Origin: Maritimibacter sp.
GTDB taxonomy: Bacteria > Pseudomonadota > Alphaproteobacteria > Rhodobacterales > Rhodobacteraceae
DNA: 64,000 nt
Reading direction: 5' to 3'
NCBI GenBank assembly: GCA_017792445.1
Contig: CP051232.1
Coordinates: 2,330,001 to 2,394,000, forward strand
Shown here: in pieces, positions 8,279-17,659 of the stretch
Position numbering within the stretch: position 1 is the stretch's first letter
Layout of the letters: each line of letters begins with the position of its first letter
The notes under the pieces: model-generated
What the model was told of the DNA's origin: nothing
The model's input: only the letters and a program-made list of their open reading frames with translations
Database searches by the model: none
Translations under genes and position numbers: made by a program

Positions 8279-8607
8279 GCGTCGTCCCCGAAGAAAGGTG
8301 TCATCTGCGCGACGATCACGGAGTTCTCGGCAAGCGCGCGCGCCATCAACTCGCGTTCTTCGTCCGAGATGTCGTGGCCGTCCTCGAGCCGTTCTTCAAG
8401 CGTGCCGTAGCCGGTCACGTCGAGCGGGTTCAGGTCGGCCTGTTTCAGGATCGCTACCGTCTCGCGCACCGCTTCGGCTTCGTCGACGCCGGAGGCATAG
8501 CACATCAGCGCCGCGCCCGTCGCGCCGTCGGGCAGGCCGTCTTCGGCCTTGCGGCCGACCTCGACAAGCAGCGTGTAGACCTGCTGGGGTTTCTTTTCTT
8601 TCGCCAT
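8275..8607 (-). CDS. Conserved small protein of unknown function
   Basis: A 110-residue acidic protein without signal peptide or membrane segment. It has an opening strand (QVYTLLVEVGRKAEDG), a segment CYASGVDEAEAVRETVAILKQADLNPLDVTGYGT and an acidic helix with ISDEERELMARALAEN. The pattern of strand, helix and strand suggests a small alpha/beta fold. It was not recognised as a named family. It is the first gene of a two-gene operon with the HAD phosphatase (four-base overlap), which hints at a shared metabolic role. Note that 8608-8665 holds no gene. Confidence 0.65.
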   Translation of the reverse strand: MAKEKKPQQVYTLLVEVGRKAEDGLPDGATGAALMCYASGVDEAEAVRETVAILKQADLNPLDVTGYGTLEERLEDGHDISDEERELMARALAENSVIVAQMTPFFGDDA

Positions 8608-8665
8608 GGCCGCGGTCGTAGCACCGGGTGAAGATCGCCGCCAGTGCCGCCGTGCGGGTCAATGC

Positions 8666-8698
8666 AAAACGGCCCGCCGCGAAATGCGGGCGGGCCGT
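8666..8698 (-). terminator. Rho-independent terminator after the GlsB-type gene
   Basis: ACGGCCCGC (8669-8677) pairs with GCGGGCCGT (8690-8698). Read on the minus strand the stem is followed by TTTTG, the classic hairpin plus U tract. It lies 47 bases past the stop of the GlsB/YeaQ-type gene. Confidence 0.75.
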
Positions 8699-8744
8699 GC
8701 GAACTCGTTACTCTACGGGAAGCTTCGGGGGGAAGCTACTGGGG

Positions 8745-8999
8745 TCAGGCGGTCCGGCGGACCATCCGTGCCACCCAGATCAGCAGGCAGGCGCCGATGA
8801 AGCCGACGACGAGCTGGCCGATCCAGCCGCCAAGCGTGCCGCCCATCACAGCCATCAGGATCGCGTTCAGCACGACCGCGCCGACGATCCCGAGGATGAT
8901 GTTCATCAGGATGCCCATATTGGATTTCATGAATTGTTCCGCGAGCCATCCCGCGATGCCGCCGATGATAATGGCAGCAAGCCAGCCGATGCCGGTCAT
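8745..8999 (-). CDS. GlsB/YeaQ/YmgE-type stress response membrane protein
   Basis: An 84-residue, very hydrophobic protein with three predicted membrane helices. They are rich in glycine: WLAAIIIGGIAGWLAEQF, MGILMNIILGIVGAVVLNAIL and LGGWIGQLVVGFIGACLLIWV, ending in basic residues. The GGIAGWLA and NIxLGIVGA motifs identify the transglycosylase-associated protein family, which is stress-induced and sits in the cytoplasmic membrane with unknown biochemistry. It is monocistronic, with a strong terminator behind it at 8666-8698. Confidence 0.88.
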   Translation of the reverse strand: MTGIGWLAAIIIGGIAGWLAEQFMKSNMGILMNIILGIVGAVVLNAILMAVMGGTLGGWIGQLVVGFIGACLLIWVARMVRRTA

Positions 9000-9017
9000 G
9001 GTCGTCTCCCTTGTTTG

Positions 9018-9080
9018 AAAGGCCCGCCGCGGCGGGCTGTTGCAAGGGCAACGACGCCCGGCCGGGATTTGTTCCCGGCC
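9018..9080 (-). terminator. Two hairpins downstream of dapD
   Basis: Two perfect dyads lie between the end of dapD and the GlsB gene. GGCCGGGA...TCCCGGCC (9060-9080) comes first on the minus strand. The 16-base palindrome GCCCGCCGCGGCGGGC (9022-9037) comes next and is followed on that strand by CTTTC. They probably end the dapD transcript, although neither has a long U tract. Confidence 0.5.
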
Positions 9081-9099
9081 AGGTGAAAGATATTCAGTT

Positions 9100-9927
<828 letters not shown>

Positions 9928-10002
9928 CGGGCGCTCCGTTGAGGGGTCTCGTGTTTGGTCTATGTCGCGCAGAGGCTATAGAGGCAGGACGAAGGCGGTG
10001 CA

Positions 10003-10842
10003 ATGACACGAGGAAACATGGCCGAGATGCTGGATCAGAAGAAACGCAGATTCCCCGACGCGCACGAGGACATCGTCCGGTCGCGAAATACACCGGACAC
10101 TCCGCAGACCCGTTCGCCCGCGTACCAGCTGGCCTTTACCGACGACGACTTCATGTGCCGCGACGAGTTGCGGCCGGTGCGGTTGCAGCTGGAGCTGCTG
10201 AAGCCCGAATTGATGCTGACCGAGTACGGGGTGGAATCGACGATCGTGCTGTTCGGCGGCGCCCGCGTGCCCGAGCCGTCGAAGAAGGATCAGGCCGCGA
10301 CCGCGACGCTGGCCGGGCTGTCGAAATACTACGAAGAGGCGCGGCGGTTCGCACATATCGTCACCGAACGCGGGCAGCGCGACGGCAACCACTTGCAGAA
10401 CGTGATCGTCACCGGGGGCGGCCCTGGCGTGATGGAGGCCGGCAGTCGCGGCGCGGCCGAGGCGGGCGGCGTGTCCATCGGGCTGAACATCGTGCTGCCG
10501 CACGAGCAGGCGCCGAACGAATACGTCACGCCCGAGCTGTGCTTCAACTTCCACTATTTCGCGATCCGCAAGATGCATTTCCTGCTGCGCGCCCGCGCGG
10601 TCTGCATCTTCCCCGGCGGGTTCGGCACTCTGGACGAGTTGTTCGAGACGCTGTGCCTGATCCAGACCCAGCGGATGGATCCGGTGCCGATCCTGCTGTT
10701 CGGCCGCGAGTTCTGGGAGAAGATCGTGAACTGGGACGCCCTGGCCGACGCCGGGACGATTTCGCCCGAGGATCTGAAACTGTTCCGCTATGTGGAAAGC
10801 GCCGAGGACGCGGTCGAGGCGATGGACACCTGGGAGGCCTAA
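10003..10842 (+). CDS. LOG-family protein (nucleoside 5'-monophosphate phosphoribohydrolase-type)
   Basis: A 279-residue protein with the two signature motifs of the lysine-decarboxylase-like LOG family, GGGPGVMEAG and PGGFGTLDE. The second supplies the catalytic Glu, and the motifs together form the nucleotide phosphate pocket. Members release bases from cytokinin ribotides or other nucleotide monophosphates; they are not lysine decarboxylases despite old labels. The N-terminal extension of about 70 residues (RSPAYQLAFTDDDFMCRDELRPVRLQLEL) is typical of the longer proteobacterial form. A second ATG at 10018 has a good aggaaac site and may be the true start. The stop overlaps the convergent CAP-domain gene. 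Confidence 0.83.
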   Translation: MTRGNMAEMLDQKKRRFPDAHEDIVRSRNTPDTPQTRSPAYQLAFTDDDFMCRDELRPVRLQLELLKPELMLTEYGVESTIVLFGGARVPEPSKKDQAATATLAGLSKYYEEARRFAHIVTERGQRDGNHLQNVIVTGGGPGVMEAGSRGAAEAGGVSIGLNIVLPHEQAPNEYVTPELCFNFHYFAIRKMHFLLRARAVCIFPGGFGTLDELFETLCLIQTQRMDPVPILLFGREFWEKIVNWDALADAGTISPEDLKLFRYVESAEDAVEAMDTWEA

Positions 10843-11315
10843 AGCGGCGCGCCCAGAACCATCGCCCAGTACAGCCGCCCGCCGCCCGCAGCGACGCCAA
10901 GGCCAAGGTCGCGCGCCTGCGGGGCCAGCATGTTGTCGCGGTGGCCGGGCGACGTTCGCCAGCCTTCGAAGACCGCGCGGGCGTCCGGATAGCCCTCGGC
11001 CACGTTCTCGGCGATGAAACGCCAGCGATAGCCTGCGGCGGTGGCGCGGTCGCCGACGCCCGAGCCGCCGGCGCCGGTGTGCGACATGCGGCCCGTCGCG
11101 GACATGTGGCAGGCATGGTTCTGTGCGGCTTCGAACAGGTGTGACGACAGTTCGAGCGACGGCAGGCCGCGCTGGCTGCGGAAGGCGTTTGTCAGGTTGG
11201 TGACATCGGCCAGCGACTGCTCGCCGCCAGAGGGAAGCGCGCAGGTTGCGGACAGCGCCGACCGTGGGACCAGAAGAAGGCCGCCCACCAGCGACAGGGC
11301 GTGGCGGCGATCCAT
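10839..11315 (-). CDS. Secreted CAP-domain (SCP/PR1-like) protein
   Basis: A 158-residue protein with an N-terminal signal (MDRRHALSLVGGLLLVPRSALSA; the RR could also suit Tat). The CAP fold follows: LTNAFRSQRGLPSLELSSHLFEAAQNHACHMSATGRMSHTG, then AENVAEGYPDA and SPGHRDNMLAPQARDLGLGV. The conserved His and Glu positions of the CAP cavity are visible in HACHM, SHTG, AENVA and GHRDNM. The role in bacteria is unknown. The start at 11315 was chosen because the longer frame runs into rlmN. The gene begins five bases after the rlmN stop, so it is the second gene of that operon. Its stop overlaps that of the convergent LOG gene by four bases. Confidence 0.82.
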   Translation of the reverse strand: MDRRHALSLVGGLLLVPRSALSATCALPSGGEQSLADVTNLTNAFRSQRGLPSLELSSHLFEAAQNHACHMSATGRMSHTGAGGSGVGDRATAAGYRWRFIAENVAEGYPDARAVFEGWRTSPGHRDNMLAPQARDLGLGVAAGGGRLYWAMVLGAPL

Positions 11316-11320
11316 CCGGG

Positions 11321-12511
11321 TCAGCCCGCGCGGGTCTCGGCCTCGATCTGCGCCCGGCTTTTGCGCGCGCGCTCGGTCGCCGACTTCAGCTGGCCGCAGG
11401 CGGCCATGATGTCTTCGCCGCGCGGGGTCCGGATCGGGCTGGCATAACCGGCCTTGTAAATGATGTCGGCGAAAGCCTTGATCCGCTTCCAGTCCGAGCG
11501 CTGGTAGGGCGAGCCGGGCCATTCGTTGAACGGGATCAGGTTGATCTTCGCGGGGATGCCGCGGATCAGCTTGACCAGCCGCCGGGCGTCTTCATCCGTG
11601 TCGTTCACATCCTTCAGCATCACGTATTCAAAGGTGATGCGTTCAGAGTTCGACAGTTTCGGATAGGCCTTCAGCGCCTCTAGAAGTTCGGCGATGTTCC
11701 AGCGCTTGTTGATCGGAACCAGACGGTCGCGGACCTCGTCGGTGGTGGCGTGGAAGCTGATTGCCAGCATGCAGCCGATCTCTTCGGCGGTGCGGGCGAT
11801 CTCGGGGACGACGCCGCTGGTCGACAGGGTGATGCGGCGGCGCGACAGCGAGATACCTTCGCCGTCCATCGCGATCTTCATCGCGTCGCGGACCGCTTCG
11901 AAATTGTACAGCGGCTCGCCCATGCCCATCAGCACGATGTTCGACAGCAGGCGCGTTTCGTCCTTCGGCGCGCGGCCGAGTTCGGGCCATTCGCCAAGGT
12001 CGTCGCGTGCGATCATGATCTGACCGACGATTTCCGCCGGGGTCAGGTTGCGCACCAGCTTCTGCGTCCCGGTGTGGCAGAACGAGCAGGTCAGCGTACA
12101 GCCGACCTGACTGGAAATGCACAGAGTGCCGCGGCCGTCCTCGGGGATATACACCGTCTCGACCTCGTGGCCGCCGGCGATGCGGACAAGGTACTTGCGG
12201 GTGCCGTCTTCGGAGACATGGCGCTGCACGACCTCGGGCACGGCGATGACGAAGTGTTCCTCCAGCTGGGCGCGGTACGCCTTCGCGAGGTTGGTCATCG
12301 CGTCGAAGTCGCGGACGCCCTTCTGGTAGATCCACTGCCAGATTTGGCCGACGCGCATTTTCGCCTGCTTCTCGGGCGTGCCGGTCTCGATCAGCACGTC
12401 GCGCAACTGGTCGCGCGTCAGGCCGACAAGGTTCCGCTTGCCGTCACCCTCGGGGGTGCGGCGCGGAATCGTCAGAACATCCTGCGTAATCGGGGCAGAA
12501 GGCGCGGTCAT
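11321..12511 (-). CDS. rlmN: Dual-specificity 23S rRNA (A2503-C2) / tRNA (A37-C2) methyltransferase RlmN
   Basis: A 396-residue radical-SAM enzyme of the normal RlmN length. It methylates C2 of A2503 in 23S rRNA and A37 of some tRNAs. The 4Fe-4S motif is [20 protein letters not shown] is the GGEPL-type SAM contact, and the methyl-carrying and resolving cysteines are in [11 protein letters not shown]... and AACGQLKS near the C-terminus. The N-terminal helical domain ([33 protein letters not shown]) binds RNA. It is the first gene of an operon with the CAP-domain gene. The 225 bases upstream (12512-12736) hold no gene that I can support. Confidence 0.95.
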   Translation of the reverse strand: MTAPSAPITQDVLTIPRRTPEGDGKRNLVGLTRDQLRDVLIETGTPEKQAKMRVGQIWQWIYQKGVRDFDAMTNLAKAYRAQLEEHFVIAVPEVVQRHVSEDGTRKYLVRIAGGHEVETVYIPEDGRGTLCISSQVGCTLTCSFCHTGTQKLVRNLTPAEIVGQIMIARDDLGEWPELGRAPKDETRLLSNIVLMGMGEPLYNFEAVRDAMKIAMDGEGISLSRRRITLSTSGVVPEIARTAEEIGCMLAISFHATTDEVRDRLVPINKRWNIAELLEALKAYPKLSNSERITFEYVMLKDVNDTDEDARRLVKLIRGIPAKINLIPFNEWPGSPYQRSDWKRIKAFADIIYKAGYASPIRTPRGEDIMAACGQLKSATERARKSRAQIEAETRAG

Positions 12512-12736
12512 GGATCGTCTCCGGAAAAGGTTCCGGACTGATATAGGATTGGCGCTGCAAAATAAAGGAGTGCAACGGGTTCAAACATGCCGCAGACGGG
12601 GCGTGACCGGCGAAATCGGTTCAAAAACCGCGTTACCAAGGCAGGGCGGAGTGGCCGATTGCGGTTTGCCGTCCGTAGGCGATTCGCATGTGGCGGGGCG
12701 GTTCGGGGGCGGAAATGCCGTCGTACGTGTGCGCTA

Positions 12737-14314
12737 TCAGGCGCCGGCCGAGGCGCGTTTGGCGGGCGCTTTGCGACCGACGGCGCGCGGTTGCAGCGAC
12801 TGCCCCGGCGGGTCGCTGAAGCCCGCCATCGTGCCGCCGCCGGGCAGGGGTTCGAACCGGCAGACCAGTGGCCGCCCGTCCGCCAGCCGCACTTCGGCAT
12901 GCCATGTCGACCGCCCCGACATTTCGGCCGCGAAGTCCCGTGCGTCGCCCCAGACCGGACTGGGGGCGCATTGCTGCTGCCATTGCCGCGAAGCTTCCAG
13001 GAACGGGACGCCGCGCCGCGCCGCGGTCTCGCCCGCCCACAAACGGCGGTAGGCCCTGTTCGCAAAGCCTAGCCGACCGTCCGCCGAGAAGACGGCGATC
13101 GCCTCGTCCAGCGTGTCGATCACGGCGTGGCCGGTCTCAAGCTCGGTCCGGTATTCGCGGCTCAGGCGGATTTCCGAGCTGATGTCCTCGAACAGGAAGG
13201 CCACGGCGCCGTCCGGATGTGGACGCCCGGTGATCCGCAGCGTGCGCCCGTCCGGCAGGGTCCAGGTTTCTGACTTGCCGCTGTCTGTGGCAGCGCTTTC
13301 CAGATCGGTCATGCGCTGCCGCCAGCTTTTGTAATCCTTCGGTTCAGGCATCATGTTGCGTTCGCGCAGGTGGTCGAGGAACCGCATCAAGGGCGGACGG
13401 GCGACGAGAAATTCGACCTCCAGCCCCAAAAGGTCGCCAAGTGCGGGGTTGAACAGTGTCAGCTCGCGCCGCCGGTCGAAGATGGCCAGCCCGACGCTGA
13501 GATGCGCGAAGGTCTGGGTCAATGTCTGAATGAATTCTCTCAGGTTGCGTTCTGCCCCGACAACGGCGTCGGCGGGGATCGCGGTCAGCAGGCGTTCGCG
13601 CCCGACCAGCGCGACCGAAGCGTCGAAATACAGCGGATCCACGCAATCGGGCACGACCAGTTGCAGCCGGTGGGTGGCGCCCGCGGGCAGCGTCACCTCT
13701 GACACGCCGGGAAACAGCACCGGAAAGCCGCCGGGGGCCACCGCGTCGGACAGCCCCGCGCGTTCGGCCAGCGCCCAGTAGGCCCCGTTCGCCCATGTCA
13801 CATGCCCGCCGGCGTCAAGGCGCCAGATCGGGATCGGCGTATTTTCGGACACGGCGCGATGTGCATCGAGTTCGGCGGACAGAACCGCCTGACTGTGCCG
13901 GTCCATCGTTTCGGACTGGTCGTCCTGTACGTCTTCCAACACGATTCGCAGGCGGCCCGATCGCGATTCCAGCCGCAGCCGCGCGCGGTTGTCTGAGGAC
14001 AAAAGCAGCATCCGGTCGTTTTCACCGCACGATTGAACGCGGGCGTGAAGGTCGGGAAACCGCGGCGCGAGAAAGGCGACCAGCCGCGCCATGTCCGTTC
14101 CGCGCGACGTCGCATATTGAAGCAGCCGTCGTCCGGCAGCCGTGGCATCGACCAACGCCCCGCCGTCGAACAGGAACGCGACCTCTGCCACGGCGCGCCG
14201 GTCACGACCGGACTTGCGGGAAAATAAGCTTCCTGATGCAAGCAACGCCGCCAAGGCCGTCACGAACGCTATGAATACCAGTACACCAGCCTGAGCAAGA
14301 CTCGCCATTTCCAT
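12737..14314 (-). CDS. Membrane-anchored multi-PAS protein without a kinase domain
   Basis: A 525-residue protein with one N-terminal membrane helix (residues ~8-28, GVLVFIAFVTALAALLASG). At least three PAS-like units follow: around 155-200 (NTPIPIWRLDAGGHVTWANGAYWALAERAG), 270-380 (FAHLSVGLAIFDRRRELTLFNPALGDLLGL) and 400-480 (DTLDEAIAVFSADGRLGFANRAYRRLWAG). The chain ends in a short Lys/Arg/Ala tail with no histidine kinase, GGDEF or EAL domain. In related alphaproteobacteria such PAS proteins resemble the N-terminal part of DivL-like sensors. The function here is unknown. It lies 108 bases upstream of regB's stop, on the same strand. Confidence 0.75.
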   Translation of the reverse strand: MEMASLAQAGVLVFIAFVTALAALLASGSLFSRKSGRDRRAVAEVAFLFDGGALVDATAAGRRLLQYATSRGTDMARLVAFLAPRFPDLHARVQSCGENDRMLLLSSDNRARLRLESRSGRLRIVLEDVQDDQSETMDRHSQAVLSAELDAHRAVSENTPIPIWRLDAGGHVTWANGAYWALAERAGLSDAVAPGGFPVLFPGVSEVTLPAGATHRLQLVVPDCVDPLYFDASVALVGRERLLTAIPADAVVGAERNLREFIQTLTQTFAHLSVGLAIFDRRRELTLFNPALGDLLGLEVEFLVARPPLMRFLDHLRERNMMPEPKDYKSWRQRMTDLESAATDSGKSETWTLPDGRTLRITGRPHPDGAVAFLFEDISSEIRLSREYRTELETGHAVIDTLDEAIAVFSADGRLGFANRAYRRLWAGETAARRGVPFLEASRQWQQQCAPSPVWGDARDFAAEMSGRSTWHAEVRLADGRPLVCRFEPLPGGGTMAGFSDPPGQSLQPRAVGRKAPAKRASAGA

Positions 14315-14422
14315 TGGCGCATTCCAGAAGTTACCCGTCCCGCTGTCCGGATTACCCAGCCATTGGTTAATATGACGTTAAGCGCGATAAGCCCTCGTGG
14401 ATGCAAAGGGCGCTAATCCGCG

Positions 14423-15814
14423 TCAGGCCTGAATCGGCTGGTTCTCTCCCAGCCCGCGCTCGTCGCGCTCGGGCGCGATCCGTGCCCGGGGCCACGTGAC
14501 CTCGACAATCGCGCCCGACCGCGTTCCCGGATCGCCGGGCGGCGTCAGGGGATCGCGGCCGTTCGAGAAATTCAGCTCGGCGCCAGAGCGTTCCAGAAGC
14601 GTCTTCGCGATGAACAGCCCCAGCCCCATGCCTTCGTAACCCGGACGTTCGTCGCTTTCTTCCGCCGCCCTGCGCTTGCGGACGAACGGGTCGCCGATCC
14701 GGCCCAGAAGGTGCGGCGGGAACCCGCGGCCATCGTCGATGATGCGCAATTCGACCATCCGGTCGGTCCACACAGCGTCGATCCAGACGGTCGACGCGGC
14801 AAAGTCCACCGCGTTCTGGATCAGGTTCCGCAGGCCGTGGATCACCTCGGGCCGTCGCGCGACCTGTGGCTGCGCCAGATCGCCTCCTTCGCCGGGCGCC
14901 AGGTCGATCACAAGCGTCTTGCCCCGCTCGCGGTGCGGCTCGGCGGCCTCGCGGATCACCTCGCCCAGCGGTGCGTGGCGCATGTGCAGATCGTCCTTCC
15001 CGGCACGCCCCATCGAGCGCAGGATGTCGCGGCACCGGTCCGCCTGACTGCCGATCAGCTCTGCATCCTCGCGCAGTTCCGGATGCTCTTCCAGCTCTTC
15101 CATCAGCTCGCGGCTCACCAGCTTGATCGTCGCCAGAGGCGTGCCGAGTTCATGCGCGGCCGCCGCCACGACGCCACCCAGATCGGTCAGCTTCTGCTCG
15201 CGCGCCAGCGCCATCTGGGTCGCAAGCAGCGCCTCGGACATCGAGTGGATCTCGCTGGTCACCCGGCGCGCGTAGACGGCCATGAAGACGATGCCGATGG
15301 TGACCGCGATCCACGTGCCGAACTGCAGGGTCTGCGGCATCTGGATCAAGTCACCCGCCGCGGTGCGCAGCGGGATATGCACCAGACCCACCAGCGTCAC
15401 AATGACGATGGCCACCGCCCCCAGCGCGGTTGTCGCGCCCAGCGACAACGCGGTCGCCGAGATCGTCACCGGCGCAAGAACCAGCAGCGAGAACGGGTTG
15501 TTCAACCCACCGGTCAGAAACAGCAGGAACGCCAATTGGCCCAGATCGAACAGCAGCATCGCCAGCACTTCGCGTTCGGTCAGGCGCTTGTTCTCGGGAT
15601 AGGCGAAATTCATCACCAGGTTGGCGATCACCGACGCGCCGATGGCGACGAAACACCAGCCGATCTCAAGGTGCAGGTCGAAGAAGGCCAGACCGACGGT
15701 CAGCGCCGTGAACTGGCCGGCGATGGCGAACCAACGCAGCATGACCAGCGTCCGCAGGCGGACCCAGCGGTTGCGGATTTCATTCGCCAACAGGCCGCGG
15801 TGTGTTTCGGGCAT
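14423..15814 (-). CDS. regB: Redox sensor histidine kinase RegB/PrrB
   Basis: A 463-residue membrane kinase. Six hydrophobic helices cover residues ~25-180. Between helices lies the fully conserved quinone-binding heptapeptide GGLNNPF (102-108). The H-box is AHELGTPLATI with phospho-His221, and the redox-active cysteine matches Cys261 in DRCRDIL. The C-terminal ATPase domain has the N-box NLIQNAVDFA and G-box DDGRGFP and GMGLGLFIAK. RegB senses the ubiquinone pool and oxygen and phosphorylates RegA, controlling respiration, photosynthesis, and carbon and nitrogen fixation in relatives. The start at 15814 opens the conserved MPETHRGLLANE; longer frames add a low-complexity leader. It is divergent from senC. 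Confidence 0.95.
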   Translation of the reverse strand: MPETHRGLLANEIRNRWVRLRTLVMLRWFAIAGQFTALTVGLAFFDLHLEIGWCFVAIGASVIANLVMNFAYPENKRLTEREVLAMLLFDLGQLAFLLFLTGGLNNPFSLLVLAPVTISATALSLGATTALGAVAIVIVTLVGLVHIPLRTAAGDLIQMPQTLQFGTWIAVTIGIVFMAVYARRVTSEIHSMSEALLATQMALAREQKLTDLGGVVAAAAHELGTPLATIKLVSRELMEELEEHPELREDAELIGSQADRCRDILRSMGRAGKDDLHMRHAPLGEVIREAAEPHRERGKTLVIDLAPGEGGDLAQPQVARRPEVIHGLRNLIQNAVDFAASTVWIDAVWTDRMVELRIIDDGRGFPPHLLGRIGDPFVRKRRAAEESDERPGYEGMGLGLFIAKTLLERSGAELNFSNGRDPLTPPGDPGTRSGAIVEVTWPRARIAPERDERGLGENQPIQA

Positions 15815-15891
15815 GGCTGCCTCTGGATGACGGTTGCGATCCTTGTTAAGCCCGCCGCGAGCGCAGATCAACGCAGCCGGGAGCGCGACAG

Positions 15892-16524
15892 ATGGCATCG
15901 ACCGGGACATATGCCCTCGTGGCTGCGACGGCGGCGGCGGCGCTGATCGGCGGCACGCTTTATGCCACATGGGGCGGGGCGGACGACATCTTCTCGGATT
16001 GCCGCACCGGGTCCGGGCCGGGGCTGGCCGATGCGTTGGGCGGGCCCTTCACCCTTGTCGACGGCACCGGCGCGACGGTGACGGATGCCGATCTCATCGA
16101 CCGGCCCAGCCTGTTGTACTTTGGCTTTACCAATTGCCCCGACGTATGCCCCACCGACAACGCCCGAAATGCGGATGTGACGGACATCGTGCAGGCCGAA
16201 GGGCACGCGTTTCAGCCGGTATTCATCACCGTGGACCCCGGACGCGACACGCCAGAGGTCATGCAGCAATACGCAGAGTGGATGCATCCCGACATGATCG
16301 GCCTGTCCGGATCGACCGCGCAGGTGAAGGCGGCGGCCGACGCGTTTCGCGTCTATTTCCGGCTTCACGACACCGAGGACGAATTCTACCTCGTCGACCA
16401 TTCCGCGTTCAGCTATCTCGTGCTGCCCGGTCATGGAACCGTCGCATACTTCCGCCACGAGGCGGCATCGGACGAGGTCGCCGAGCAGAGCATCTGCTTT
16501 ATTGAAACATCAGCGACAAATTGA
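15892..16524 (+). CDS. senC: SCO1/SenC/PrrC family copper chaperone-like thioredoxin-fold protein
   Basis: A 210-residue protein anchored by an N-terminal hydrophobic segment (residues ~8-28) with its thioredoxin-like domain in the periplasm. The copper ligands of the family are present: CPDVC (Cys82, Cys86) and His170 in VDHSAF. It delivers copper to the CuA or CuB site of cytochrome oxidase and, in PrrC, influences the RegB/PrrB signal. It is divergent from regB (77-base shared promoter region) and followed by regA, the arrangement known as prrB-prrC-prrA in Rhodobacter. Confidence 0.92.
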   Translation: MASTGTYALVAATAAAALIGGTLYATWGGADDIFSDCRTGSGPGLADALGGPFTLVDGTGATVTDADLIDRPSLLYFGFTNCPDVCPTDNARNADVTDIVQAEGHAFQPVFITVDPGRDTPEVMQQYAEWMHPDMIGLSGSTAQVKAAADAFRVYFRLHDTEDEFYLVDHSAFSYLVLPGHGTVAYFRHEAASDEVAEQSICFIETSATN

Positions 16525-16581
16525 CCATTTCGACAGAGTTAATTAAATTCGTCTGACGGAATTCGAGGGAAGGAAGCCGAC

Positions 16582-17136
16582 ATGCCAGACCGGGACGCGA
16601 CAGAGCTTGGGGAAGACCGTTCGCTCCTTCTGGTTGACGACGACGAACCGTTTCTGCGCCGCCTTGCGCGTGCGATGGAAAAACGCGGCTTCGAGGTCGA
16701 GATGGCCGGTTCCGTCGCGGCGGGACGCGCCATCGCCACGGCCCGTCCCCCGGCCTACGCGGTGGTCGATCTGCGGCTGGAGGATGGCAACGGGCTGGAT
16801 GTGGTCGAGGTGCTGCGCGAACGCCGCCCTGACAGCCGCATCGTGGTCCTGACCGGGTACGGCGCCATCGCCACGGCCGTGGCCGCGGTCAAGATCGGTG
16901 CGACAGACTACCTGTCCAAGCCTGCCGACGCGAACGACATCACCAACGCGCTTCTGGCCCGCGGAGACGAGCTTCCGCCGCCGCCGGAAAACCCGATGAG
17001 CGCCGACCGTGTGCGCTGGGAGCATATCCAGCGGGTCTACGAGCTGTGCGACCGCAACGTCTCGGAAACCGCGCGTCGGCTGAACATGCACCGCCGGACC
17101 TTGCAGCGCATCCTTGCGAAACGGAGCCCAAAGTAG
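16582..17136 (+). CDS. regA: Redox response regulator RegA/PrrA/ActR
   Basis: A 184-residue regulator. The receiver domain carries the acidic pair DDD (19-21), phospho-Asp63 in VVDLRLEDGNGL, the switch Thr in VLTGYGAIATA and Lys in YLSKPADA. A four-proline linker (PPPPEN) follows. The C-terminal Fis-type helix-turn-helix reads NVSETARRLNMHRRTLQRILAKRSPK, which is almost invariant among RegA proteins. It is phosphorylated by RegB and controls redox-responsive genes. A small lipoprotein gene begins directly at its stop codon. Confidence 0.95.
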   Translation: MPDRDATELGEDRSLLLVDDDEPFLRRLARAMEKRGFEVEMAGSVAAGRAIATARPPAYAVVDLRLEDGNGLDVVEVLRERRPDSRIVVLTGYGAIATAVAAVKIGATDYLSKPADANDITNALLARGDELPPPPENPMSADRVRWEHIQRVYELCDRNVSETARRLNMHRRTLQRILAKRSPK

Positions 17137-17649
17137 ATGATCCGCGCCCTTGCCGCTGCCGCCCTGCTTGTGCTGGCTGCCTGCGGTGGGGCCGAGGTCA
17201 CGACACGCGGCGGCACCGCGCAGCTTCGGCCCGATGCGAACGGGCTGGCCATCGCGGACAATCCCCTGCGAATAGATTTCGGCCGGGCGCAGGAGGGCGT
17301 GCTGACCGCCGTGACCCGCGTGCTGGGCGCGCCGCCTGCGAACAGCGTGACCAATTCTGAATGCGGCGCGGGCCCATTGCGGATCGTGCAGTACGCCGAG
17401 ATCACGTTGCTGTTTCAGAACGGCAATTTCGTGGGCTGGACCACCGACGATCCGCGCATCGCGTTGGCGAACGGTCTTTCGGCAGGCGTAACGCGGGCGC
17501 AGTTGGAAAACGGCGGATACGGTCCGTTCCGCCCCACCACTCTGGGCGTAGAGTTCGAGGCGAACGGCATCTTCGGCCTGTTGCCCGACAACGACGCAGC
17601 CACGCCGATCGACACGCTTTGGGCCGGGACGACCTGCTTCTTCCGCTAG
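17137..17649 (+). CDS. Putative lipoprotein of unknown function, downstream of regA
   Basis: A 170-residue protein. The signal sequence ends in a lipobox, LAAC (Cys19), so it should be a lipoprotein exported by Sec and processed by signal peptidase II. The mature part has two further cysteines (SECGAGPLRIV and TTCFFR) that may form a disulfide, and a strand-rich pattern (EITLLFQNGNFVGWTTDDPRI). The ATG follows the regA stop with no gap, so it is almost certainly cotranscribed with regA. No family was recognised. Confidence 0.75.
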   Translation: MIRALAAAALLVLAACGGAEVTTRGGTAQLRPDANGLAIADNPLRIDFGRAQEGVLTAVTRVLGAPPANSVTNSECGAGPLRIVQYAEITLLFQNGNFVGWTTDDPRIALANGLSAGVTRAQLENGGYGPFRPTTLGVEFEANGIFGLLPDNDAATPIDTLWAGTTCFFR

Positions 17650-17659
17650 GCGGGTCGCG

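Noticed and set aside
12577-12586. GGGTTCAAAC, like the T-loop of a tRNA
   Set aside because: No acceptor stem, D-arm or anticodon arm can be formed around it; it is a chance match in the rlmN upstream region.
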